From positions 693,948 through 757,091 of the forward strand of contig NZ_GL877879.1 of NCBI RefSeq assembly GCF_000194155.1: a stretch of DNA of 63,144 nucleotides, given 5' to 3'. Of this stretch, positions 52,293-61,347 are shown in pieces. Every line of letters begins with the position of its first letter. The stretch's first letter is position 1. Position numbers and translations under genes: made by a program. This DNA is from Saccharopolyspora spinosa NRRL 18395. Lineage in GTDB: Bacteria > Actinomycetota > Actinomycetes > Mycobacteriales > Pseudonocardiaceae. The notes under the pieces were generated by a model that worked only from the letters and a program-made list of their open reading frames with translations, did not search any database and was not told the DNA's origin.

Positions 52293-52394
52293 AGCCGCGG
52301 GCTCGAAACCCCACTGCTGCCCCGGATCCTCCGTCGCGGAGGTGCCGAGCTGCACACCTCGACGGCGCAGAAGGAACCGGCTACGGGTCGCCCG

Positions 52395-52744
52395 ATGAGT
52401 GCCCCCGCGAAGATCGACCCAATCAAAATCGGGAACACGCAACACCGGGTGGCGGACGTCGACGCTGCCGTGCAGTTTTACGCCAACACTTTCGGTCTGG
52501 CAACGAAATTCGTCGATGGCGACCGCTACGCCGCCCTCGACGCCGGGGCACCACACGGGCTCTGGCCAGCCCGGCAGCGGACATCACCGGCGGCGTACCC
52601 GCGGCGTCGTTCAAGGTTCCCGACGTGGCCGCAGCACTGGTCGCCCTGGTAGGGCGCCCGCTAATCGCCGCTGGTCAGCGAACGCAGCGAGACGCAGATC
52701 TGCGACATCGTCAACCCGGAAAAGCTCACCCGAGTCCCCTGGTA
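52395..52744 (+). pseudogene. VOC/glyoxalase-family protein, frameshifted
   Basis: The frame from ATG 52395 reads KIGNTQHRVADVDAAVQFYANTFGLATKFVDGDRYAALDAG, a typical first beta-alpha-beta unit of a vicinal-oxygen-chelate protein. After about 52548 the homologous continuation ITGGVPAASFKVPDVAAALVALV lies in another frame, and the end is degenerate. Not functional as it stands. Confidence 0.65.
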
Positions 52745-53284
52745 AGAACCGGGCCCCCCGCCCGCCCGCCCGCCCAGAAACCGTGAGCGCGGCTGGGTGC
52801 GGTAGCAGCGTTTGGCGTGTTGTTTGAAGCGAACGGACCGTTCGTGCCACCTACCGAAGCGAACAGGCCGTTCGCCCTTCACATCGGTTGGCGAGGCGGA
52901 ACGAGACCGCGCCCGTTGGGATCGCCACCGAAACCTCTAGGCAGAACGGGTTTTACAGCGGCCTCTGCAGCACCCAACGGGCTCACGGACTTCTACCTGC
53001 GGTTCTAATCAACTTTCCCGGCCTATTGCCGGAGCCTCTAAGCAGGCCCCCGGCTCAGCTGGGGTCGGTGACTCGGGCCAGGAAGTAGAGGGCTCAAGAG
53101 GGCTCCCGTGGTCTGGTGGCGCACCAGGAATAGGAACCGCAGAGACTAAGCCTCGCTGGAGAGTCGCAATTGGACAGATTTCGGGCGGAAGCGGAATCGT
53201 GCCCAGGAACGCCTTCATACCGGGGAAAGTCCGCACGAAATGGACACACGGCGCGCAACAAGCCGGCATCGGCGCGCTGGCTGA
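52745..53284. other. Stretch with no recognisable gene
   Basis: About 540 bp between two pseudogenes. Only short open frames without family similarity or ribosome binding sites; no clear RNA gene or repeat. Confidence 0.5.
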
Positions 53285-53650
53285 TCATGTACGGTGCCAG
53301 TTGATCGCGTCTGGTTCGCCGGTGTCGCCGTCGAGGCCGCGGGAGACTCCTCGCGGGGGATCGATCTCGGTCGCACGCATGAAGTCCAGAAAACGAGCCG
53401 CGACAGGCGAGAGGTCCTGGGAGCAGTGGTACACCACGCCGATGACCCTGGTCGCTCCCGGCGAATCCACGGGTACCGCGACGAGATCCTCCAAACCGAA
53501 ACCCTGCAACTCCAAGGCCGGCAAAGCCGCCACGCCCACGCCGGTCCGTAGGAGACCGCCGATCGTCGCCACGCTGGACGTGTTGAAGTGCTGGCTCACG
53601 GAGATCGAGTACTTGCTGAACGCAGCGTCGACCAAAGATCGTCCTTGGTG
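53285..53650 (-). pseudogene. LysR-type regulator, C-terminal effector-domain fragment
   Basis: The minus-strand frame contains NTSSVATIGGLLRTGVGVAALPALE and LVAVPVDSPGATRVIGVVYHCSQDLSPVAARFLDFMR, the second half of a LysR substrate-binding domain. No DNA-binding domain is present upstream in any frame I can follow. The adjoining minus-strand frame at 53596-53868 (GWTPGRWAAAINRI) has no recognised family. Truncated gene. Confidence 0.65.
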
Positions 53651-53927
53651 ATCGTGCGGCCAAGCCGATCACCTAATGCGCGAGCCGCCGCCGCACGCAC
53701 CGAAGCCAAGATGCGGTTGATCGCCGCTGCCCAGCGCCCCGGCGTCCATCCCGCCTCTGTCCACATGTCACTCACAGACATGACGCGATCACCATACGCC
53801 ATCCATCGAGTCAACGGCGGGCGTCCGAAAAATTCAGCGATCTCTTGAACCGGTGCGGATCGGGGCACGTGTTTCCGCCGTACGTGGCTGCAGATTGGCT
53901 GGAGCCCGGGATTTGAGGGGAGAACTC

Positions 53928-54848
53928 ATGCTGTCAAAGCGAGCCAAGTACGTTGCCGTCCTCGTCGTCGCCGGAGCGGTGTCGTTGAGCGCGTGCGGGT
54001 TGCCGACCTTCGCGGCGGGTCCGGCGCCTGCCGCGCCGAGTGCGCAGGTCCCCGAGACCGGAAGCGCCGGCCTGTCCTTACTGGCGGGGACCGCCAAGGC
54101 GCACAATGCGACGGCGAAGACCGGGGACTGGGCAACCGGGTCCGACGGCACAGCCAACACCGCGGACCAGAATGTTGCGCGAAAGTGGGTGCAGTTGAAG
54201 GCTTCCCAGGCAGGTGCTCTGGACCCGGTAGTGGTCAACGGTGCCGGACTCACGTTGTACCGGTTCGACAAGGACACGGCCAAGCCCTCGGTGTCGAACT
54301 GCAACGGGGATTGCGCGAAGACCTGGCCGCCGTTGACCGTGGCTCCGGGCGGCAGGATCTTCTTGGCCGGCGTTCCGAAGTCCAAGGTGGGCACCGTCAA
54401 ACGGGACGACGGCAGCCTCCAGGTGACCATCGGTGGCTGGCCGGTCTACCGCTTCGCCAAGGACACCAAGCCGGGCGACGCCAAGGGCCAAGGTGTGGGC
54501 GGAACGTGGTTCGGGATCACTCCGAACGGCCAGAAAGCCGGGACCGAAACCGGTGACGGCAACGGCGATGCGCAGGACGGCAGCACGCAGCCGACCGAAT
54601 CCGCCGACAGCGCGGTTCTCTTCGACGACAAGAATTTCAGCGACGACGGTGCTTCGCAGGGCGTGGCCGGACCGGGCTGCAAGAACGTCGCGCGGCGCGA
54701 CGTGACGTCGTCGATTTCGGCGTCCGGGTCCTTGAAGCTGTGGTCCGGGCAGAACTGCACCGGCAAGTCGTTGGTCATCAACGGTGATGTCGCCGATCTC
54801 GGCGAGGTCGGATTCGACAATGCCGTGGAGTCGGTGTTCTTCGGCTGA
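53928..54848 (+). CDS. Lipoprotein with COG4315 (Lipoprotein_15) repeats
   Basis: A 306-aa lipoprotein with signal peptide and lipobox VSLSAC (Cys about residue 22). An Ala/Pro/Gly linker is followed by two secreted-repeat units. The first reads VVVNGAGLTLYRFDKDTAKPSVSNCNGDCAKTWPPL, the second VTIGGWPVYRFAKDTKPGDAKGQGVGGTWFGITPNG. This is the family pattern for actinobacterial cell-surface proteins of unknown function. A C-terminal extension of about 90 residues has four Cys-containing turns and resembles peptidase-inhibitor I36-type domains (SLKLWSGQNCTGKSLVI). ATG 53928 follows GAGGGGAG. It is convergent with the DUF1996 gene across a strong bidirectional hairpin. Confidence 0.85.
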   Translation: MLSKRAKYVAVLVVAGAVSLSACGLPTFAAGPAPAAPSAQVPETGSAGLSLLAGTAKAHNATAKTGDWATGSDGTANTADQNVARKWVQLKASQAGALDPVVVNGAGLTLYRFDKDTAKPSVSNCNGDCAKTWPPLTVAPGGRIFLAGVPKSKVGTVKRDDGSLQVTIGGWPVYRFAKDTKPGDAKGQGVGGTWFGITPNGQKAGTETGDGNGDAQDGSTQPTESADSAVLFDDKNFSDDGASQGVAGPGCKNVARRDVTSSISASGSLKLWSGQNCTGKSLVINGDVADLGEVGFDNAVESVFFG

Positions 54849-54861
54849 CCTACCGCTGACC

Positions 54862-54915
54862 AATGGTCGTGAGTGCGTTGCCGGGCGGAGCCCGGACAAC
54901 GCACTCACGACCATT
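54862..54915. terminator. Bidirectional transcription terminator
   Basis: A perfect 19-bp stem (AATGGTCGTGAGTGCGTTG with its complement at 54897-54915) carries an inner CCGGG/CCCGG stem in the loop, is followed by TTTT on the plus strand, and is flanked by AAT on the minus strand. It separates two convergent genes. Confidence 0.92.
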
Positions 54916-54936
54916 TTCATTTCGGAGGTTTCTTCC

Positions 54937-55923
54937 TCAGCCGATGCGCCCGTTGTTCACGACGGCCACGACGTGTGCCATCTGCTCATCGGTCATCACG
55001 TTTATGAAATCGCTGTGATCCGTGATCGGGCTGCGCTGCTGATCGGGGAAGGTGTCGATGGCGTACTCCGCGTCGCTGGGCACGTCGTAGTCGACTTCGA
55101 TGCGCAACTGCGGGACGGCGAACGAGTTGGTCGGGCATACCCCGTTTCCCGCCGGGAACACCAGGTGATCGCGATGGTTCGGGCTGTCGTTCCTCCTGCC
55201 ATCCCAACAACTCGGAAAGTCGAAGACCCGGACCACTCGATGCCCGTCCGGGCACCTCGGATAGCGGTTCGTCTGCCGGTCGAGCATTCCGGAACAGGTC
55301 CAGTGCACTCGGGCGGCGTTGTCCAAGCCGTTGGTGAGCGCCTTCGCGTCGCCGATGACGGCCCGCAGGAACCGGGGCATCGGGATCACCTTGCTGGCCG
55401 GATTGCCGCGGAAACTTATCAGTACTGAGGCCGGTTGAAGAATCGTGCCGCGGTTGTGCGGCATATCGGCGGAACCCGGCTCGTCGCCGTTCAGCAGGCG
55501 AAGCACTGGCCAGTAGTAGGTGGACCTGTCGCCGTTCACACAAGTGGTTTCGGCTGCAGCGAGGCTCTGGTCGGTGGCGAACGCATCCGTTGCCAGGTTG
55601 CCCACGTAATCGTGCATGTGATGCGCTCCGCCGGACACGGCAGGCGATGCGATGACGTTGTCCGCGTTGCGGTGGGCGTTTTCGTTACGACCGCAGTCAA
55701 CCGTCATCACGCCGGTCGAGGCGTCCGGGCCGAACCGGTTTTGCGGACCCATCGGGGGAACATCTGCGATGTCGACGAAATCGCCGGTCACCGGCCCCGG
55801 AGCGCCATGAACACCGTGCCCGTCGACGTACCCGACACCCAACGCCGCGACGAGCCCGACCGGCAGCAGAACTGCGGCCAGCCGCCACGCCCGGCGCCCA
55901 GACTGTCTTTGGCTTGTGGACAC
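54937..55923 (-). CDS. DUF1996 domain secreted/membrane-anchored protein
   Basis: A 328-aa protein with an N-terminal membrane segment (RLAAVLLPVGLVAALGVGYV) that may act as an uncleaved anchor or signal. The DUF1996 core follows, with conserved GGAHHMHDYVGN, STYYWPVL, CSGM, FPSCWDG and HRDHLVFP. The His/Asp-rich HHMHDYVGN and Cys pairs are the family hallmarks; the function of DUF1996 proteins in bacteria is not established. GTG 55923 is used because residues upstream are not conserved-looking. It follows the sigma/anti-sigma pair in the same direction with a gap of about 90 bp, so it may belong to that regulon. Confidence 0.88.
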   Translation of the reverse strand: MSTSQRQSGRRAWRLAAVLLPVGLVAALGVGYVDGHGVHGAPGPVTGDFVDIADVPPMGPQNRFGPDASTGVMTVDCGRNENAHRNADNVIASPAVSGGAHHMHDYVGNLATDAFATDQSLAAAETTCVNGDRSTYYWPVLRLLNGDEPGSADMPHNRGTILQPASVLISFRGNPASKVIPMPRFLRAVIGDAKALTNGLDNAARVHWTCSGMLDRQTNRYPRCPDGHRVVRVFDFPSCWDGRRNDSPNHRDHLVFPAGNGVCPTNSFAVPQLRIEVDYDVPSDAEYAIDTFPDQQRSPITDHSDFINVMTDEQMAHVVAVVNNGRIG

Positions 55924-56014
55924 CGAGCCATCATCGCACTCCCGGGCCGCGGCCTGAGCAAGCCCCGCCCCGGATGTTCCGGGACGGGGCTTGACGTCGG
56001 AATATGTCGCCTGG

Positions 56015-56719
56015 TCAGACCGCCGTGGAGACGAATCTGGTGCCCTCGAAGTTCTCCACTTCGACGGCCGCCACATCGTCCGGCGCCATCAGCGCCGAAC
56101 CATCCAGCGCGCTGCCTTCGTTCGCGCCCTTCTCGGACACCAGCCAGCTACCAGCGATCTCCCGGCTACCGTCCTTGCCCACTACGACCAAGCGGCACCG
56201 TTCGCCCGCCGGTATCCCGTTGACCGCGGCGTTCAACCGCACCCAGCCAGCTGCAGGCGTGACCGTCACAGTCAGCCTCGCCCCACTGGCCGAGTCGACG
56301 GCCGTGGCGGCCTTCGTTCCGGCGGGCGGCATGGACGCGATCGGCGGCTGCGCGACGACCAGCGGCGGTGCGCTGTCACCCGCTCGGCCGATCAGCACGC
56401 CGCCGCCGAGGGCGACGGCCGCGACGAGAGCCGCCGCCGCGCCTACCACGGCGTGCCTGATGCCATACGCCCTGGATTTCTCCGAACGAACCTGCCGCAA
56501 GGTGCGCTGCAACAGCAGGTCTGCGTCGTCCGGAGGTCCGTCCAGGAACAACTCCGGCGGGACCTCGTCCAGCACGGCCCGCATCTGCTCCAAGTCCTCC
56601 AGTTCCCCACGGCAGTGTCCGCAGGACGTCAGGTGCTCGTCGAGCGCGCTGTGTTCCGGTTCGTCGAGTACGCCCAACACGTAGGCGCCCAGGTCGACCT
56701 TGTGATCCTGGCTGCTCAT
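56015..56719 (-). CDS. Anti-sigma factor, zinc-binding RskA-like
   Basis: A 234-aa membrane protein. The cytoplasmic N-terminus has the ZAS motif H-x3-C-x2-C in DEHLTSCGHCRGELE. One membrane segment lies at about 95-120 (AAAALVAAVALGGGVLIG). The extracytoplasmic RskA-type domain (LTVTVTPAAGWVRLNAAVNGIP; CRLVVVGKDGSREIAGSW) follows. ATG 56719 overlaps the sigma-factor stop by 4 bp (ATGA), the standard arrangement for co-translated regulator pairs. It should sequester the sigma factor encoded upstream until proteolysed. Confidence 0.93.
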   Translation of the reverse strand: MSSQDHKVDLGAYVLGVLDEPEHSALDEHLTSCGHCRGELEDLEQMRAVLDEVPPELFLDGPPDDADLLLQRTLRQVRSEKSRAYGIRHAVVGAAAALVAAVALGGGVLIGRAGDSAPPLVVAQPPIASMPPAGTKAATAVDSASGARLTVTVTPAAGWVRLNAAVNGIPAGERCRLVVVGKDGSREIAGSWLVSEKGANEGSALDGSALMAPDDVAAVEVENFEGTRFVSTAV

Positions 56720-57270
56720 CGAGCCACCTCTTTCCATGCGACCAACGCTGCGCCGCCCAACGCTTCACGAAGTGCCCGCAAGGCGTAGTAGGATCGTGAT
56801 TTCACGGTTCCCGGCGGTATTGCCAGTTCAGCGGCTGCCTCAGCCACGCTGAGTCCTCGGAAGTAGATCTGCACCAGCACGTCGCGGTGGTCTTCCGAAA
56901 GCGTATCCAGCGCCTCGGTGACGACCATCGAGTCGACCACGGAGTCGGCGTGGTCACGCACTGCCGGCGGCGCTGTCGGCGTGGCCGCGACCTCCGGTGG
57001 ACGAGCGGCCTTCGCGCGGCTGCGGTCGATGACGATGTTGCGCGCCACGGTCAGCAACCACCCGCGAACGGAACCCTTCCCGTTCACCAGGGCGTTGGGA
57101 TTTCGCCACGCTCGTACCAGCGTCTCCTGCACGACGTCCTCGGCCGCCGCTCGATCGCCGGTCAGTCGCGTCGAGTAAGCGAGCAGGGCGCGACCGTGCT
57201 CCTCGAACAGCGACCGGATCAGCGCATCATCGCCAGCGGTTTGCGTCCGACGAGACAATAAGCTCGCCAT
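56716..57270 (-). CDS. ECF RNA polymerase sigma factor
   Basis: A 184-aa sigma-70 family protein with region 2 (LLAYSTRLTGDRAAAEDVVQETLVRAWRNP, WLLTVARNIVIDRSRA) and region 4 (DTLSEDHRDVLVQIYFRGLSVAEAAAELAIPPGTVKSRSYYALRALREAL). It is of normal ECF length and close in pattern to SigK/SigL-type factors paired with RskA-like anti-sigmas. ATG 57270 is first in the operon. Likely targets include its own operon and perhaps the DUF1996 gene. Confidence 0.95.
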   Translation of the reverse strand: MASLLSRRTQTAGDDALIRSLFEEHGRALLAYSTRLTGDRAAAEDVVQETLVRAWRNPNALVNGKGSVRGWLLTVARNIVIDRSRAKAARPPEVAATPTAPPAVRDHADSVVDSMVVTEALDTLSEDHRDVLVQIYFRGLSVAEAAAELAIPPGTVKSRSYYALRALREALGGAALVAWKEVAR

Positions 57271-57869
57271 CTACCACTCCTTCCGCCCTGCAGCACCGAT
57301 GGATGGGGCTCCGATCAGCGTTTTGGTAGCCACACGTAATCCAGGCCGCGACGGTTCAACGGCTGCGGCACTCTGGTACCGGACTCCGTCGTGGACGTCG
57401 TGCCGAACCTTCGCGCGCTGGAGTGACACGGGCTGGCCACTGGTACCACTCGATCAGCGACCTCGCGGCGAGCATACTGACCTAGCCGCAGAACCTCATC
57501 ACTGTCGTGATGCAGGCGATCATCCTGGTGTTCGTGGCGATCATTCGCGGTCAACAATGCGGTTCACACACCCACCAGGGATGTCCGGCTTCGGCGCCGG
57601 AGCGCCTTGTGCCAGAGCCTGGTCACCTGATGGCGGAAGGTCGATACGCATCGGAGTTGCCTGGTACGGCGTAGTAGGCCGTGTGCTCTCGCAAGACACT
57701 GGCCAGCCACTGCCCCTGCACCGGGACGGGGTCATGCCGGCGCCGCTTGAGTTGTTGGCAAGAAAAATGATCACCCAAGGCGTTCCGTGATCACACAGCG
57801 GCCAGTTTGACCAGGGTAACTTTTTAGAGGCAAGCCAAGAGACTGTTGGGTAACCAGGTGGGCACGTAG
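57271..57869. other. Stretch with no assignable gene
   Basis: Around 57560-57790 both strands carry protein-like frames (plus: MSGFGAGAPCARAWSPDGG; minus: PMRIDLPPSGDQALAQGAP). I cannot tell which, if any, is real and recognise no family. The promoter of the sigma operon should lie just upstream of 57270. Confidence 0.45.
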
Positions 57870-58450
57870 CGCAACAGCGAGGGCACCATCGACCGTGTTC
57901 ACGACGCGCTGCGCGATCAGGTCCGTATCCAGGCCGGGCACCAGGCGGACCTGACGGCGGCGGTGCTGGATGCCCAGTCCATCGAAAGCAGCGAGCGCGG
58001 CGAAGCACACGGGTTCGATAAGAAGACGACAGGCCGCAAACGCCACCTCACCGTGGACACCCTCGGCCGACGCCCTCGGCCTGCTACTGACCGTCATGGT
58101 CACCTCCGCGTCAGTACAGGACCACGTCGGAGGGCGGGAGATCCTGCAACACCTGGCCGCCCGGTTCCCCCGATCGCGCTGGTCCAGACCGATGCCGGAC
58201 ACCCCAACTCCATCATCAACGGCCTGCCGGCCTGGGCGAAGGAAAACCTCGGACTGGTACTGGAAATCGTCAAACGCAGCGACGATGTCAAGGGGTTCCA
58301 GGGCCTACCGCGCAGGTGGGTGGTCGAACGACCTTTTGGGTGCCTGATCCGACATCGCCGCCTCGCACGAGACGACGAACGCCTGACCGCCAACTCCGAA
58401 ACCATGATCACACTCGCGATGATCCGCCTCTGCCGAAGCTGGCGGGCATC
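57870..58450 (+). pseudogene. IS5-family transposase remnant with frameshifts
   Basis: Pieces of one transposase are read in order through two frames: DRVHDALRDQVR and AVLDAQSIESS, GFDKKTTGRKRHLTVDTLG, then LLLTVMVTSASVQDHVGGREIL in a shifted frame, then WAKENLGLVLEIVKRSDDVKGFQGLPRRWVVERPFGCLIRHRRLARDDERL back in the first. These are the DDE-domain blocks of IS5-type (ISL2/IS1031-like) transposases. The N-terminus is missing and the frame is broken at least twice. Confidence 0.8.
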
Positions 58451-58466
58451 CTTGGAGATACCTGCA

Positions 58467-60010
58467 TTATTCACGCTGTGGTGGGTTTTCCAGCCTGATT
58501 GTGTGCCGATACCCAGCCCTCATTGCCTCATTGCCCGACTCCACAGCATCCGCCGCGCCCTCCCGAGCATCCTGTCGCAGGAACGCGGTCAACGCGGTCG
58601 CGACAAACTCCTCGTAAGCAGCATCCTCGCCCTGCATCACGCCAGCATCCGCCGTGCCCTCCACCGCATCCGCCCTGCCCTCATCCAACTCCCGCAACGT
58701 CCGATCATGCCACCCATCGAGATCGACGTCAGCCGGCCCCGCGTCCTGTTCGCCCTGCCCAGCCCCAGTCCACTCCCCCACCTCACCTAGCACCATTGCA
58801 TCCTGCTGCCCACTTGCCACCACGCCCGCAATCCGACCCGACCCAGCCTCCTGCATCAGCTTGAGCTTCTTCCAACACCGCAACCCGATCGGCTTCGGCC
58901 CTTTTCGCCCAGCGATACGTCGCGTTCAATTCGTTCTTTTTCTGTCTCCGCTCCGCCGCCCGCTCGTCCTGTTGGATCGGTCGGAGTGAGCACCTCACTC
59001 TCGCCGTTGCCCGGACTCCCTGGATCAATCCCAGCCGCTGCTGCTGCCACCTGGGCCCCGGAACTCTCGCCAGCCGCCGCCCGCACACTCTCATCGGCCT
59101 TCCGCCTGCGTCCTCTTTGTGCCTTTCGGGCCGGTTTTCCCGGTCACCGGCCACGCACCGAGCTGACGCTTCGGACCCGTCACCTCGGTGGGCAGTCCGG
59201 ATCCCCAGCCGTGGCTGCGCAACCCGGACCCACTGGGCGGCAAGACCACCATCTCCCGGTCCGGCACCGGCACCGGCACCGGCACCGGCACCGGCACCGG
59301 CACCAATCATCCACATCCCGGTCGCAGCCAAGACATCAGCTTTCTCAGCGACCTCCCCCTTATGCGGATCCAGCAGATCCACCACCTGATGCCCATAGCG
59401 GTCTCCGGCATGCACCGCAGCGATCACATGCGCGCTACCGTCGGCTCGCTGGTAAATCACCGGCACACCCACACCCACCGGCCCGCTCCGCGCATACTGC
59501 TCAACCCCAGCAACACCCCCCACCCACCGGGCCTTCGCCCCGAACGCCGCCTCCAACCCAGCCGGATCCCGATCAACACCAGCCGGACCCGCCACAAACT
59601 GCCGACCGAACCCGACAGAATTGTGAAGCGCCACCACCGCCTCCTGGCAGTTCACCTGATAACGCTCATCACCGGAACCAAAATTAGCCTGATTCACCCC
59701 CGGCAGAAACCGATACCAATCCCCAACCGACTCACCCCCCGCTACCGGATCTGCGCCCCTCCACACACCAGACTCCCCCGCATCCCCCGCATCCGGCCAC
59801 ACCGCAGCCGCCGGAAACGGCTCACCGAAAGACAGACCGTTATCGCCTTCAACCCCAAACGACCGAACGGAACCCTCCCCGTCGGTGTAGTCGGGGAGGA
59901 ACTCGGCGAAATCAAACCCTCCGGCAATCGCCTCGACACCACCCACTCCCTCCCCCACATCCTGCGACACCCCACCCTGTGCACCCCTGCGCTCGTCATC
60001 CGCAATCCAT
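58467..60010 (-). pseudogene. Polymorphic-toxin-like locus, C-terminal part with papain-fold toxin domain
   Basis: Reading on the minus strand from about 60010, one frame gives GGFDFAEFLPDYTDGEG and YRFLPGVNQANFG. A papain-fold toxin pattern follows: Cys in RYQVNCQEAVVALHNSVGFG, His in SAHVIAAVHAG, Asp in VVDLLDPHKGEV. A Gly-Ala run comes from the hexanucleotide repeat at 59263. After that the protein-like sequence jumps frames several times (DREMVVLPPSGSG; GIDPGSPGNGESEVLTP; RRQKKNELNATYRWAKRAEADRVAVLE; KLMQEAGSGRIAGVVASGQQD) and ends at 58467. The toxin domain could be intact but has no recognisable start or secretion region attached. I see no immunity gene. Confidence 0.6.
59263..59304. 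repeat. GGCACC hexanucleotide repeat, seven copies
   Basis: Seven exact tandem GGCACC units encode a Gly-Ala linker on the minus strand directly after the papain-like domain. In another frame the same tract gives Val-Pro repeats. Frame use differs on its two sides. Confidence 0.95.
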
Positions 60011-61347
60011 GTAGGAGGCACCAGTGACTGAGGTGAAGGCCGAACAGGCCAGCGAGGCCGCCGCGGCAGACCTGGCGGCGATGGATGAGCAGATCCAGCA
60101 GCTGGCCGATCGGGCCCGTGCCGAAGGGCTGCGGCTGACTGGTGAGGGCGGCCTGCTGGGTCGGCTGACCAAGCTGGTCACCGAGGCCGCGCTAGTCGGC
60201 GAGATAGATGATCATCTCGGCTATGGCAAACACGACCCGGTCGGCCGCGGCGGCAACTCGCGTAACGGCACACGGGCCAAGACGGTGCTGACCGAGGCCG
60301 GCCCGGTGGAAATCAGCGTGCCGCGGGATCGCGACGGGAGTTTCGAGCCGACGATCGTGAAGAAGCGGCAGCGCCGGTTGACCGGCGTGGACGATTTGGT
60401 GATCTCGTTGTCCGCCAAGGGATTGACACACGGCGAGATCTCGGCTCACCTGGTCGAGATCTACGGGGCCGAGGTGTCCAAGCAGACGATCTCCACGATC
60501 ACCGACCGGGTGATGGACGGGATGGCCGAGTGGCAGAACCGGCCGTTGGACCCGGTCTATCCGGTGATCTTCATCGACTGCATTCACGTCAAGATCCGCG
60601 AGGGACAGGTCGCCAACCGGCCGATCTACGTCGCGCTTGCCGTGACCGTGGACGGCACCCGCGACGTCCACGGACTGTGGGCCGGCGAGCACGGCGCCGG
60701 GGAGGGCGCCAAGTACTGGCTGCGGGTGTTATCCGAGATCAAGAACAGGGGCACCGTCGACTGCTGCATCGTGGTCTGCGACGGGCTGAAGGGCCTGCCC
60801 GAGGCCATCGCGCAGGTGTGGCCGCAGACGATCGTGCAGACGTGCATCGTTCACTTGCTGCGCCACAGTTTCCGTTATGCCCCCCTCAGGGACTGGAGCG
60901 CGATCGCCAAGGACCTCAAGCCGGTCTACACCGCGCCCTCGGAGCAAGCGGCGCTGGACCGGTTCGCCGAGTTCAGCGAGAAGTGGGAGGCCCGGTACCC
61001 GGCGATCGTGCGGCTGTGGACCAACGCGTGGGCGGAGTTCGTGCCGTTTTTGCAGTTCGACACCGGAGATTCGCACGATCATCTGCACGACCAACGCCAT
61101 CGAGAGCATCAACGCGCGCATCCGCCGCGCGGTGAACGCTCGCGGCCACTTCCCCAGCGAGCAGGCTGCCTTGAAGTGCGTCTATCTCGCAATCATGAGT
61201 CTTGATCCCACCGGAACGGGCCGCAAGCGCTGGTCCAACCGCTGGAAGAAGGCCCTCAACGCCTTCGAGATCACCTTCGACGGACGCCTGTCCGCCGGAC
61301 GCCGATAGAACCGAAATCAACAGTTACACCGAAAACTTGACAGCCCC
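60003..61347 (+). mobile_element. IS256-family insertion element (left end not identifiable)
   Basis: The right end is fixed at about 61347 by comparison with the remnant at 398-500, both ending CTTGACAGCCCC. I cannot find the matching inverted repeat (GGGGCTGTCAAG) before the transposase start, so the left boundary near 60003 is a guess and that end may be deleted. The element splits the minus-strand toxin-like locus. Confidence 0.7.
60024..61308 (+). pseudogene. IS256-family transposase, frameshifted
   Basis: The first 350 residues from GTG 60024 match IS256/Mutator-type transposases. They include GNSRNGTRAKTVLTEAGPVEISVPRDRDGSFEP, the first catalytic Asp in FIDCIHVKIREG and the second in VVCDGLKGLPEAI, followed by CIVHLLRHSFRY. 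Near 61065 the frame is lost; the conserved end (EIRTIICTTNAIESINARIRR, with the catalytic Glu, to the C-terminus FDGRLSAGRR) continues in the next frame to 61308. Without frame restoration the protein lacks its third acidic residue. A ribosome binding site (AGGAGG) precedes the start. Confidence 0.92.

Noticed and set aside
54937..56076. Start of the DUF1996 protein at the first ATG-type codon at 56076
   Set aside because: This would overlap the anti-sigma gene, and the extra 51 residues look like out-of-frame sequence. GTG 55923 gives a clean N-terminus before the membrane segment.
59263..59304. A CRISPR array or phase-variation tract
   Set aside because: Units are 6 bp without spacers, so not CRISPR. 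A 6-bp change does not alter the reading frame, so not a simple on/off switch.
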